A program made the position numbers and the translations under genes. Positions 36,273 through 52,080 of a stretch of DNA of 64,000 nucleotides are shown here, piece by piece. Under the pieces are notes generated by a model, which was not told where the DNA came from, did no database searches, and saw only the letters and a list, made by a program, of their open reading frames with translations. The stretch is from positions 8,821,538 to 8,885,537 of the forward strand of contig OX467091.1 in assembly GCA_950106755.1 (NCBI GenBank), read 5' to 3'. This DNA is from Climacium dendroides. Its lineage: Eukaryota; Streptophyta; Bryopsida; Hypnales; Climaciaceae. Numbering within the stretch: position 1 is the stretch's first letter; each line of letters opens with the position of its first letter.

Positions 36273-38694
36273 TCCTGCTCATCAAGTTCCATCAATGGCT
36301 TTGTGCTCCATGAGCGCAGGCGTGTTTAGGTTTCTGCCCATCAATTGGGGGTCATCAATTACCCCGCCCTCTTTAATTACCTAATCATACACAGATTGAG
36401 GGAGGGGCATATTTACTAGCACCCATGTTGCAAGGAGTTAGTTGGGCAGTCACTCAGCACTCAGGGCTCAGGGGCCTGGGTACAGTAATAATAAAAACGT
36501 AGTATTAACTGTCTGTGTGCCTGGTTTCCCCTGGACTCTGAACCACCTGAAGTACTTACTGGACAGGTGCTTTTAATTTAATGACAATGATAATAACTAT
36601 TTTTTTAAGAAAAATTTGAAATTCTTTGGATAATAGTTCATGGAACTGAGTACCATGAGTACTTTCCTTTATTTATTTACTGTCTGAATAATAGGTCTGA
36701 ATTTTACTACTCGGGAAACGAGGGACTGACGGGAAACTGGGCAGTCGGTAATTGCATCATTGCTGCCTGGTGAAAATTCACGGAACTGAACCATGGCAGC
36801 CAGTAAATTTCGTTTTTTTTACTTTATTTTATGGTTGTGTATTTTATGGAGTAGTAACAATTATGGAAATGGATAACGTGTTTTTGTTTTTGTTTTTTGG
36901 GGGACATTTATTAGCTTGATTGCGTGAAAGGAAAATTTGGATAGACGGAATCTGGAATATAAAAAGTTGAGGGTGTTTTTTTTACACTCAAACCTCTTTT
37001 CAGCCAATGATAGGCAGAATGAATGGTTTGCCCTGTTGGTATTATTGAATTTTTAAAAAAAAAATTCACATAAAGACATATGTGAGAAGGAGGGGGAGCA
37101 ATTGATATTTTATTTGATTTTGGCAAAGTATGAGTTTGTTATGAATTTTTGAAGTATATTGTCCAACTGACCCAAATTAAGAGTCTATAGACTACCCCAA
37201 AACTAACAAAAAGTTTATGGGTCCTGAGCTCCTTGTTCTTGTTTGTCGTCGCCATCTAACATGTTTGTCTTAGGTTTTTTTTGTTTGCTGTGTGCTAGTC
37301 CTTGTACTTGTGGCTGGTGGTTTTTTCTCTCCTTTTTGCAATGAAATTATGTTTCATTTGTTTCAAAAAGAAATGTATTTGTAATAGTCATGTTACTCAT
37401 CTAAAAGAGTTACAATATCTCCTAATATGACCACAATGTGAAGGCCTAAAAAAGTCAAGCTTCTTGTAATGAATTTACAATCAAAACGTGAAGTTCCTAT
37501 TGTAATTAGTAATCACTACATCACCATCATCTAAGACATTGGTTGTGGCTACCAACACAACCTAATGCACTACAAATCTCATTTATTGAATTTTTTTGTC
37601 ATGGTTTGATGCAAGATTGTATTGGGTCATTCCCCATATGCTAGTAATGGGTGGTCTATTCATCGCACATTAGTTTACTTTAATCTGACTCTCTTTTTGG
37701 AATATCTTTGCTCACTTGCTAAAGTACACTTATCCATCTACCTCTAATTAGTGATGTAAAAAATGATTGAAGAACTTTGTTTTGCAAGCAATCATAAAAT
37801 TTCTTTGAAATAAACTACCATATGAGGTTCATTTTAAAACTCAATTTTCATAATATTTAAAAATTAAAAGTGCATAGGATTAAGATGATTTGCTATAGTA
37901 TTCCCACCATTTGGATTGGCATATTCCAAGACTACATTAGATTTAATAGCAATTTAGAGTTATCTACTAACTTGTACATCTAGTCACATATTGATTCTTT
38001 TAAGGAAGAAAATGAAGTTTAATATTGTTGCTTTTTTCCCTTCCCATAGATTCTCAATTACATTTTCCAATATAGTATTAAATTTCTCCCATTGCAAAAT
38101 ACACAAATTTTTCCTAAATAAGTTTCAAAGTTGAACCTTCTTGTAGAAAGTATTGAAAAGGTTGTTGCACTACATAGAGAGCAAATGAGTGATCATTGGG
38201 ATCTTTTGAAGCCATGGAATATTGAGGCTACACAATTGAAGCCACAAGTGTTGTGAGGGCTTTTCTTCCTTTTACAAATGTCCTTTCATCACCCTAATTT
38301 AACTCTTTAGTGTGGTTTTTGAAGAAAGTCCCAAGGAGTTTTCTTTCCGTGCTCTAATATCTATGTAAAAATAATGGTCTCCAAAGCCTTTGAAGTTGGA
38401 AGCAAAGGTATAAACAAACTTTTAGTTGGTAGTAATTGTTAGTGTGGAAAGCATTGCAGTCCTAGTTTAAATCAAATAGTGCAATTTTCTAATGTTAAAT
38501 CATGAAACAATGTTAGAAACTAGGAGTGTTTGATGAATGATTTCTACAAAAACTATAGAAATAAAAAATGATCCCATGTAATTTTTAGTGGAGTACCTTG
38601 GTAATAGGCTTCGCTACTCTAGGATTAAGAAGATTTCAAGTCCCATGACCTAGTAAGCCAATGGCAACGGGCAAAAAAGATTTGTTTCATTTTA
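36273..38694. other. AT-rich intergenic, nothing supported
   Basis: Contains the TTTGCAATGAAATT tail-like repeat (37,335-37,372). No gene seen. Confidence 0.35.
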
Positions 38695-38872
38695 ACCACT
38701 ACAATTTTACAATTAATCTACCTTTATATATTTTTTGAAATTATTCTTTTACAATCTTGTCGATGCTTCATGTATAGGGATTGACCACTACAATCTTACA
38801 ATTAATCTACCTTTATATATTTTTTGAAATTATTCTTTCACAATCTTGTCGATGCTTCATGTATAGAGATTG
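38695..38872 (+). repeat. 89-bp perfect-like tandem duplication
   Basis: ACCACTACAATTTTACAATT at 38,695 repeats at 38,784 with very few differences. A recent duplication. Confidence 0.9.
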
Positions 38873-39151
38873 ATTTCAAGAAAAGGCTTCATGGACTGAA
38901 GTAGAAGAAGGGACTGTGTTTGTGTGAACTCCGGTTGTTGCCAATTTTTTTAATCATTTCTCTTTACATTAATAATGGTAATTTTGGAATGATTTTTGGT
39001 GAAATATAGGTAAAAAGTTTTAGGACTTAAAAGTACATATATCTAAAAATAACAAGCTAACAAATTGATACTTTGTACCCCAATCCTAAATTTAAGTAAA
39101 TCAAGTGTATAACAAGGATACATTGATTGTGTTGTTTTTGATTTAGCTAAC

Positions 39152-40078
39152 TTAACCTCCAAAGTCCCAAGGTCATTTTCAATTAAAAAACCAACTCAAA
39201 GCTACTAATTCTATTGCGTTCATCTAAGAAAAAAAAAATCTTAGAAACCAACTATAGGATCTTGTACTTCACTTGTCTTAGATCATGTGGTAAAATTTCA
39301 TAAATTTTTAATGTACAAATTGGAAGATATTAGCATTCAAAGTTGGAAAAAATTGATTTTTTGAACATTGGCTTGCAATTTTAAATGACTTTGACCGCCA
39401 TTTGTTGAAATTTTTTGCACTACTATAGAATTTGAATTATTTTTTTTGTATTGAAGAATTGAGTTGAAAATCTAGGAAAAAAACTAAAAAAACATATTTG
39501 ATTTTCATTCTTTAAAAAATTGTTAAGTAGAAGTAGGTCCAAGGGCGAAATCATTAATAGCTCTAAGATGGGATTGAAACACTATAATCCCAATGGTGAG
39601 ATTGTTTTAGCAAGCAAAGTTAATCTAGTCAAACATTTTTAAAAAAATATTGTGAAAATTTTATTTAGAAACAAATCCTATAATTGATTATTTTAAGAAA
39701 ATGCTCTAATTGTCTGAAAAATAAGATTGTCCATAAATTTCACGTAACAAATCCAAATGGAATGCATCAAATATAGATAAAATTACAATCTATAAGATTT
39801 TTTTTGTATGACAAGGTTTCTACCCATTGCACTAAAAAAAAGGACATTTTGTGCCATGACTTTTGCTCCCATGCATTGATTGAAATAAAAATTATACTTT
39901 CCAGAAGCCAATGTTTTTTTTTCTAATCTTCACAAAAGTTTCAAAAAATTAATGTGTTTTATTAACTTCACAAAAGTTTCAAAAAATCATGATGAATAAT
40001 GAGGCCATTGGAGCCTACCCAAAATCTATTTCAATTCCCCAAGGAGACAATGGGACTTACTTTTCCTTTAGGGGTTAA
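39152..40078. mobile_element. TTAA-bounded element, copy E3 (reverse orientation)
   Basis: Left end TTAACCTCCAAAGTCCCAAG, right end TAGGGGTTAA. Internal blocks of E1/E2 appear as reverse complement (GATATTAGCATTCAAAGT). Confidence 0.65.
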
Positions 40079-40855
40079 GGTTTGGAAAGCTTAATTGTAA
40101 GTGCAACATGTTATATTTGGGGGGTATTTGATTTTGACATTGGATGATTTGAAATACATAGTAGTAACATTCATACTCTGCAAGATCCAAAGATCCAATG
40201 ACACATACTACTCCTAATTTGGATCATTATTGCATAGACTAGACATCTTGTAAGCTTACAAAATAGTCACACGTTTTAGACATATGATGCAATATTTGAG
40301 AATGATAAGGCAAAGATGCTCAAATCACCTCCAAATGAAAGATGCTAATTGTCAAATTATCAATCCAATTGTGTACGTATTGCCATATTTCAACAGTTTA
40401 GTACAGAATTCATATTCTAGGAATCGCATGTAGTACCATACATGCGGTTCCCCATACCCTTAAGAGTTCCGTCCCAGTTGACGAAAACAGTCAATTCTTA
40501 CAAGAGACACCTCAATTAAGTTTGCAAGCATCCCATTGCAAGGCCATTTCCATCTCATGTTTTCAGCATCTCATACTACAGTAAGATAAAAGTGACAACC
40601 TCGCACAATGTGGCTACAAAATAGGGAAATGTAGCAAGCATAAATATTCAATGCAAGGAGTAACTCGTGCGTCACTTCACCTAGTCTACCGCAACCTCCA
40701 CTTCAAGTGCGAAGCGCCCACCTATGCTCTAGCCTTGGGATCGTTTCCAGCGACATTGCTTGAATAGTGGCTTGAGTTGATACCACAATCCCAGGGCTTT
40801 CGCCCCTCAGCTTCGGAACTACAGTCCCTCACTGAAAGTCCCTAGTTTTCAGTAT
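40079..40855. other. 3' flank of RABE copy A
   Basis: Probably includes the copy A 3'UTR in its right part. No repeat or gene otherwise. Confidence 0.35.
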
Positions 40856-44159
<3,304 letters not shown>

Positions 44160-44212
44160 GACGCCAGTCGAAACCTCCAAGCCCTTCCCTCTGCTTCCAA
44201 ATAATCAAATCC

Positions 44213-44444
44213 CTGCACCAAAACCTTCCGCTGATTTTCAGAAATAAGAAAAATGTTCCTAACTTGTACTACTTTAAAAACTAAAGAATATGTGTAACGA
44301 AACACTTCAACAAACTTAGGTTTCACTACACAAGAAAAATGCAATTAGTAACGACAACAGCCGGTGTCATATCACTCCCACATTCTCTCCGAATCGACGA
44401 AACGCCATCCCCGGGAACAACCTCTCCGATTTTCCCTCTCTCAC
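44213..44444 (-). other. probable 5'UTR intron of RABE copy A
   Basis: Upstream of the copy A ATG, GAAG/GTGAGA (donor, exon side ending at 44445) and TTGGTGCAG/GG (acceptor, exon side starting at 44212) would remove 232 nt. This leaves a 5'UTR exon of about 50 nt joined to the start codon. Leader introns are common in plant GTPase genes. No transcript was available. Confidence 0.4.
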
Positions 44445-44449
44445 CTTCC

Positions 44450-45992
44450 GCTGCCAACGAAGATCAATTCACCCAGAATTGAAGAAGAACTTCAATCCAC
44501 GGAACTGAAAACGGAAAAGACGAGATGTATGACCGACGCCTCCCGAAGTCGCTATGAGAGGGACTCCTTCGACTCTGTTTAAGAGCCGTCGGAGGAATCG
44601 GGCGAAGTTATACCGCACAGTACAAGCACAGAGTCGGCCAGAAAAAACATTCCGAGTTCGGGAGTCGGGAAGAAGCGGAAGCCCTGGCCGGAGAGACGAA
44701 GACTTCAAGTTTCATTCATCTACCAAATTTCATACAACTGAAGGGCCAGGCTGCTGGTAAAGGAGCTTCATCGATCTATTCTCATCCCTGAACAACGAAG
44801 GCAGCTGGTAGAGAAGATTCCCTGCTTCATGCATCCACAAGATATCATCACAGTCTTTCTGATTCTGGAGATACATCCTCCAATTTTCATCCGCAACGAG
44901 CTTCCTAGTACATTCAAAGTTTCCATCCCCCGTTGCCCGCTAGGAATGAAACTTACTAGTAACTCGGCATCTCGGTTTACAGCTGAATATGCTTTTCGCT
45001 TCTACTCACGAATTTTGGCATCTAGAAACTGCTCTGTTTACGTGAGATCCTAATAACTTGATCCAAATTAAATAAATAACCTTCTTTGATAACAATTAGT
45101 CCCAATTGCTCAAGCAACCGGAAAAACGTAAACAACAAAAACAATTTGAAAAGTTCAAACGGAAAATAAGATACAATGACGTTTGCTTTCATGACGTGTC
45201 ACAAGAAACTAGGCAACATTGAGTGAATACCCGGAATCACCGACTACAAGTTACAAAATCACATGATTCAAGAAACAAACTGAAAACCCCAAATAACTGC
45301 AGAAACCATCTCATTACAAATTGAATGCCTCTGGATGGAATAAATTGAAGTGTGGGTACAAATGGCATAGGGAGTAGAAAAGATAAATGAGCATATCCCA
45401 TTCCAAAAGCTGAACTGAAAAACAACAGCAGTAATTACAATCCTGCGAGCTTCAGTTGATTGAGCTCACAATACTTTTACCTTCCCACCCAAACAACCTT
45501 CACAACAAGGTGGCGATACACAATCGAAGTACTTCACAGGGACATGTCGCTGTCAAACACACTCGACACTGAGAGAAGGGAGAACTACGCAAATAAACCT
45601 AAATAGTCAATTAGAGAAAATGATCCCATCGCAGAGAGCAATGTCTATCTCATGCCTTGACATCTCAGCCCGCAATACGACTGATGGAGCCAAAAACAGG
45701 GTGCAATGTTGCTTCAAAAAATTGGTAAAAAAAATGCAGCAAAACGCTTCCAGTGCTGTGCGGACTCCCAAATGGCCCCGAGAGAAATCTGCACTTTCGA
45801 CGGCGGGACTTCCAGCTTACGACCGGACCCGAGAATCAGACTCCAAAGCTTGCCAACAGCTGATTGCCGGAACCAGCTCAAAACATAACAGAAATATGTT
45901 CGGCCACTCGGAGCTTCGCGATCGCAGACAATCCTCAACTCGGATCACATCCAAGAACGTGCCACACAAAGCTCCAAACAGAACCCAGTCGG
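44450..45992. other. intergenic: copy A promoter/leader and copy B 3' flank
   Basis: About 1.5 kb between the two RABE genes. It must hold the copy A promoter and first leader exon and the copy B 3'UTR. I see no other gene. The open frames here are uncorrelated with any family and run against the RABE strand. Confidence 0.5.
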
Positions 45993-48264
45993 CTATGAGC
46001 AGCAAGCGCCGGAGGCGGGCTTCTGCTGAGCAGTTCCAGCGGAAAGCTTCACATCAGGTTTCGCACTCTTGGCGGCCTGCACAGAAAAACATACAGCAGG
46101 GTCAGAAACTGGCACTTGTTCAAACGGAGACAAACAAAAATAATAAAAGGTGACTCCAAACATCAAGACACTGGAAACAAGAGCACATAGCAGAACAACC
46201 AAGGTGCAAACAATCTGTGAAGGACTGGGTGAACACCCCAAAGCAATGGCCGCGAAAAAAACGAAGACACACCTCTGGCTTCGAATCAGTCTCGGCCAGC
46301 CTTTGCTTGATGTCCCTCGCGACTGTGAAGAAAACATCCTCCACATTCATGTTGGTTTTCGCACTCTGGTACACAGAAAAAGAAGCGCAATCCGAAGGCG
46401 TCAGAAAAATGTGCGAACAGCTCAATAGGAAAAGGAACGCAGGAACACGCCTCGTAACTACTAAACGGGAGTCACGTGCGTGCACAACAAGGAACAAGAA
46501 CTCCAAAGTCCATGCACTTACAGTTTCAAAAAACTTGATGCCAAATTCATCAGCCAGAGCTTGACCTTTAGCGAAGGGGACAGCCTGCGCGGGGGACACA
46601 CTACATTAGAAAAATCAAATCGAAGGACTAGCCTCGCAACAACAGCGAGTACAAAATGAAATAAACAAAAACTTCGTCGTAAACAATGCAATGGAATCGA
46701 GATCCTTAGCCGCTACTCAGGAATCGCACTCCCAAAAAAAAACGTGAACTGCACAAAGGCTAATCATTGGACAAATCATCAGAGATCGGAGAGGTTCGCA
46801 AAAATACTCGTTTGCTCTCGTCCATATCAGCCTTGTTCCCCACCAAGATCTTGTTCACATTGTCCGATGCATGCTGCTCAATGTTCCTGATCCAGTTCCG
46901 AATGTCTGATCAACCCTCAGTCAAGGCTACCAGCGGTCCCAGTAAGGCTCCGTTTGCAACACATCAACCCTCCAAAACACCCCGGACGACATTCTCGACT
47001 ACAATCGAACAACTGCAGGAACAACAAGGATCGACGACATAGTGGATACTGTTGAATGAGGATTCATCTGTCACGTCGTACACCAGCAGGATTCCCATGG
47101 CTCCTCTGTAGTAAGCTGCACACCAATCCAAAAACAAAAACATCCGTCACCAAGTCCAAAAGAAACCACTCAACACAATACCGGTACTCCAAACAAGTCA
47201 AACAACCACCGCTACATCCTTGCTGGGCATACATCTGCTCCGCATTGGAAACACAATCATGGTACGCTGACGCTGCAACGGAAACACCAAGTCTTCCTCC
47301 TCAAGACCAACAAGAAACCGACGGTTTAATCATGCCAACCTGTTGTGATCGTGCGGAAACGCTCTTGCCCGGCGGTGTCCCATATCTGAAGTTTGATACG
47401 CTTCCCATCCAGCTCGATGGTACGAATCTTGAAGTCAATCCTGCCAGACGGACCCAAGCAACCAATTCGAATCGACATCACCTCACTGAATAGCTACTAA
47501 TATCCAGAAAAAGGCTCCAAGGCATCCAGTGCGGATGACGGGAAATAAAACGGCTTGCAAGAAAGCATACCCTATGGTGGTGATGAAGCTTGTTGTGAAG
47601 GAGTCATCAGAGAAACGAAGGAGCAGACAGGATTTCCCAACCCCTGCGGATATCAAACGGAAAGTTTAACTCGTAGGTGATCAAAGCACAGAGGATGCCA
47701 CGACGCACGGGACACAAAATGGGACGCATCACAAGGAATGACACTTGCACAGCAGATCCACACGCCTCAGATCCCTACCAAACGAGACCTAATCGAAAAT
47801 CCACGAAGCCACGAACTCCACAGAAAATCGAAAATCCGTCGAGGCCCAACTGTCGCCCCAGGGGACATCCAATGTCCTACAGGTCAGGATCGAAATGGAA
47901 CGTGCCTGATGCCAAACAGGTCATGACTTCGGGTCATAGTCGGCGTCCCAGCCAAAAAAAGGCACTCTGCTCCGAGTCCGGAAGAACGGACAAGCTCAAC
48001 GAAAATCAGGACACGACAGAACTCGACGGCACCTGTGCACGGCCTCGACCAAACGCTCGCATGGACCTCGAAAAGAACGCTACAGTCAACAAGAGCCTTC
48101 CCAGATACTGAACTCACGGAAGCCAACCCACACATTCTGGAGCACAGCGCACCCCTTGCTAATTGCATGCACCAGGGAACAAGGGACATACCGCTGTCTC
48201 CAATCAACAGCAGCTTGATGAGGTAATCATAATCGGCCCGCGCCCTTGAACCACCTGCGGCCAT
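45993..48264 (-). CDS. RABE1: RABE (Rab8-class) small GTPase, tandem copy B, 8 coding exons
   Basis: Second RABE gene, in the same orientation as copy A and upstream of it. Exons by GT-AG and phase: 48264-48192, 47643-47571, 47440-47340, 47115-47050, 46905-46808, 46584-46522, 46365-46273, 46076-45993, giving 651 nt and exactly 216 aa. Seen: GDSGVGKS at 22-29, switch I ending ITTIG at 45-49, WDTAGQE at 69-75, the Rab-type YYRGAMG segment at 84-90, NKAD at 128-131, ETSAK at 157-161, and a SGACCS C-terminus with the two prenylated cysteines at 214-215. Exon number and phases match copy A exactly, while intron lengths differ (intron 2 is 130 nt here against 678 nt). That fits an old tandem duplication. 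The protein should cycle between Golgi-derived vesicles, cytosol (with GDI) and plasma membrane. It looks functional. Confidence 0.94.
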
Positions 48265-49590
48265 GGCGCTCGTCGCAGCCCGCCTCTCACTAAAAGTAGA
48301 TCCAACTTCTACCCCAGCTCCCCTCCTTTCCTCTCCTCCTCAAAAAGCGCTCTGCACTCAAAGAACCCAAAACTCCAACTGAGAAACACAACCAAGAAGG
48401 CGTCCATAACTCAGAAAAGCAAACCCAGAACCATAAAACTCATGAAAGCAAGGTCATAACCATATCACTCCGAAACCTAGGTTCAGGTGAGCTTCAACGA
48501 TTACCCAAATTCATGGCAACCCAGACGGGCTGATCAGATCACTCCCACGATCGACCAGTATCTCCAAAATTTCACTCCCTGCGAACCAAATGAACAACCA
48601 CGGCGATTCAGGAAGACTTACCCTAACCTTCCGCAGTTCCCAGCGATCGCCCAAGCGAACCAGCTTGAATCCACCAAATTGGATGCGAGAGGCAACGCAA
48701 ATCGACGGGCGCCTTCAAAGCACGCAACCAAATGCTCGCAGTGGAGGAGCTGCGAGTATTGGCGGCGATGGGCGGGGATCGACGGGGATCCAAGCTTTGA
48801 AGAAAGCGCTAAGTCGCAAACAGAGGCAACTTCAAGCTCGGAAAGAAAGGCCAGGGCGAAGCGGGGCCCGTCAGAGCACGGAAGTCGCCCCTTCACACGC
48901 GGACAGAGCCCACTATTTCATCCGTCCGTCGCTGGTTTCCATCGCATGTTTCATTCGTGAGCCCACTATTGCATCCGCTCGTCATGATTTTCATCCAATA
49001 TTTCATTCGTTTCGGAAGGGTCTCATCCCGGATGTGGAGCTGGTCCCTCGTGGTGGCTCCGGGGTTCGAGGGAGATGAAATCTGTCGGATGAGCACGGAT
49101 GGCGCGTTTTTGTGGACCATTGAGGGGGGTCTTTGGTCTTTGGTCCCTTGGGATTGTTGAATGTTGTGTTTGAAAATTGTTTGTGAGTACTATGAAAATT
49201 ATTTGCACTACATTTCAAATATTTAATTGAATTTGGAATTTTTTTGTTAGATGCTTAGAATATTAATATTTTTTTTAAAATTTTGAATTTCGTCTATAAA
49301 AAAAGTCTTTGAAAATATAATTCTCCTAACATTTCAAAGTGTCTTTTTAGAGTTGTTTTTTTGTGTACCTGGATAGTATGTTTTCATTGATTTGTCCTAG
49401 TAAGGAAGGAACAAATTTAAAGGATTAGCATAAAAAGAAATTAGAAAGAATTTGGTCACAACTTTTGCAACTACTTCTATTTCTTTTGTAGTCTCTTGCA
49501 TAAAGCATTGTCTAGTGGTTTTGGCAAGTGTTGCTCTATCAACTATGATGGTCTTTTTTAGTTTTATCTTGGATTATTCTACACTAATTT
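48265..49590. other. upstream region of RABE copy B
   Basis: GC-richer sequence to about 49.1 kb, with a pyrimidine-rich leader just upstream of the ATG (CCTCTCC-type on the plus strand). It turns abruptly AT-rich after about 49,160. Probably promoter and 5'UTR. The several overlapping open frames here have no recognisable product and I do not call them. Confidence 0.4.
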
Positions 49591-49604
49591 TTCAATTAGG
49601 CTTT

Positions 49605-51490
49605 GTTTGCTTCAATTGGGGGATGTTATAGGAGATTTCTATGGAGCTATTTTTATTGATCGATTTGAAAGGTAAGTCACCATGACCATGTGATCAAGAC
49701 ACAATACTTTACATCAATATAATAATTTATTTTTTGATAATTAGAAATATTTTAATTTATTTTTCAAAGCATTCTTTTAGTATGTGATTGCTTTTGACAT
49801 ATGAGTGTTCAGAGCTCTTGGTGAAGAAACGTAGATAGTTAGTTTCGTAAAAGAAGAAATTGATATTGCAAATGGAAACTATATGACATTATCACATCCT
49901 ACAAGGTATGTGATCATTTTCATTTTTTTTATATCGTGTAATTAAAATATTATATTATAATTTAGATCATAATAAATCTCTAGTACTTCCAATCATTTTG
50001 CTTGTATGCTAAGTTTCAGGTTTTTTTTTGCTTCAATTTACTATGTGTTTACCTTTATGTCTATAATTCAAAAGAATTGAATCTAATTGCTATCGCATTT
50101 ATCACCCATATGGAAGACATTTGAAGTTTTCATCACTCCAATTGTCAAGATTTGGTAAAGTTGTGGCAAGGTGTACAGTACTCAAATGCATCTTCGAAAT
50201 GGAAGAATTAGAATTTTACTTTGAGGCTAGGGCAATTTTTTTCTCGACAATCAATGACTTTTCATTTCATGGCCTATTGTCCAGGCAACTAGAGGGTATA
50301 AATTAACCCCTAAAAGACCACCATGTGGTTTTTGGCAACATAGAAATTTTGGTCAGGTACAAGTGACTAGAGATTTGCGTATTTTAGGCTAAATTTTTAA
50401 TAGGAGGGAATGAGGAATATCTTTCATATGCACTAAAAACATGACATTTGGAAATATGAGTCAAAAGTTATGGCGTAATATGTTACTTTTTTTTGTAAAT
50501 GGGCACTTTGGGAAAAAAAATATATATATATTTAAAATTGTTTTTTAGAGTTATATATACATAGAAATTTTTGAATTGTTTTGTTTTGATCAATGAGTCA
50601 AAATTTATGAGGAGTTTTAGTTTGTGGGTTCTCTACTCTAAAATAAACTTTAAAGTCCTTTATTTTACTCAATTTTCAATCTTTTTGGAAAAAATATAAT
50701 CATAGGATTTAGAATGTTTATAACATTTCAACCATTGGGATTGTCATTTTTCAATTCCATAACTAAATTCTTAACAATTTTGTATTTTTGAATCATTCTC
50801 TACTTTTTTCTACTTACTATTTTTCCTATATGTTGTACAATTCCAAATGATTTGAAAAATTTCAAGCACGTAGCCAAATTGCCTTGAAGAATGAGTCCAA
50901 TGAAACACTATCATTTTGAGCATTTTTTTCATATATATGTGATCTTGTGAAGTGCAACTACCCAGTTTTTTGTAGGGCCAAAAATTGGATTTTGTCATTT
51001 CAAATGCTAATATCTTGTAATCCATGAGGTGGAAATTTCTGAAATTTTTTTTACATCTTTTCAAACTAGTGTAGTACAAGATCCTACAATTACATATGTC
51101 CAAAATATTTTTTTTTCTAAAATTTAATGCTTGTACTAAAAATGGCAGTTTTAGAGTGTTTTTGTTGAAAACATAATCATGGTCCTTTAGGGGTTAAAGG
51201 TTTCCCAATATGCTTGATACAGATAGACATAAAACATTTGATATTGCGAAAGAAAATGGTATATATAGGATTCACAAATGGCTTCATGTCAATCACTAAT
51301 TTAAAAGAGTTCATGGTATATTCAATGGACAGCTAAAGAATTGGGAAGACTTTGCTTGCCTTTGTGGCCATGATATTCAAAGAATGGTTGAAGAAAGAAA
51401 AGCATTCACAATTGTGGATGGAAATAATGCAAATGAAGATCCAATCAAGGACCGTTGTGTAAAGCAACTGAGTGTGTTGTTCACGCTTCT
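49605..51490 (+). pseudogene. exon-like remnants of an unidentified gene, split by a TTAA element
   Basis: Three exon-like pieces on the plus strand. One at 49,605-49,671 contains GDVIGDFYGAIFIDRFER followed by GTAAGT. One at about 49,810-49,905 contains KEEIDIANGNYMTLSHPTR followed by GTATGT, with an internal stop. One at 50,121-50,302 ends FHGLLSRQLEG. After the TTAA element at 50,303-51,197, the same frame resumes with NMLDTDRHKTFDIAKENG and runs to about 51,480 with one stop. GAIFID is loosely like an RNase III helix, but the next exon does not continue that way, so I assign no family. The stops indicate decay. Confidence 0.3.
50303..51197. mobile_element. TTAA-bounded element, copy E4
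   Basis: Left end TTAACCCCTAAAAGACCACC, right end GGTCCTTTAGGGGTTAA. It lies inside the gene remnant at 49.6-51.5 kb. Confidence 0.65.
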
Positions 51491-51860
51491 ACAATAGGGG
51501 AGTTCTAGTATGTGAGCGTAGAATCTATGAGTCCATGAGCTTGTGGATCCACCGAAAAAGTAGCAGGTTTTGTGACTGGGACATATGACTGCAAAACTAG
51601 TCACATCAGGCAAATGTGACTGGTACGTGACTTGCAGCCTTGCAATCATATTTGGGTAGTAACTAGTAATTGATTTTGTGACTGCAACTTTATAAACACC
51701 ATCTACAATGGGCTATGGATGAAAAATGTTAGTGATTGTCCACATGGCGTATGAGCTAGAGGACAAATTTTTGGGGAAAATTTGGGCAGTTATCCTTTTT
51801 ATGGGAATTTTTGGACGGTTTGGGGGTCTTCTTTAGGGAGCATAGAAGTCATTCTATAGT

Positions 51861-52010
51861 CACAACAAAGTCACAAATTTAATGATCTGACATCCTTGTC
51901 AAATTCACATTGAAGTCATATCCTAGTAATTTCGTAGTCACGATACGGTCATGAATTTAATGATGTGACATCCTTGTCATTTTCATGTTGAAGTCATGTT
52001 TGAGTCATGG
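51861..52010 (+). repeat. 78-bp tandem repeat, two copies
   Basis: AATTTAATGATCTGACATCC and AATTTAATGATGTGACATCC lie 78 bp apart, with GAAGTCAT following in both. Confidence 0.7.
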
Positions 52011-52080
52011 GGAAGTTGCATTGACGTATGGAAAACTGCCATGTAGCTAGTCATTCTTCAATCATTTATGCAGCTCGGGG

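Noticed and set aside
45620..48960. Many plus-strand open frames of 60-177 codons opposite the RABE genes
   Set aside because: They are shadows of the minus-strand exons and introns, change frame at random and match no family.
49605..49671. RNase III/Dicer-like exon (GDVIGDFYGAIFID)
   Set aside because: Only about a dozen residues resemble the RNase III helix, and the following exon does not continue as in Dicer-like proteins.
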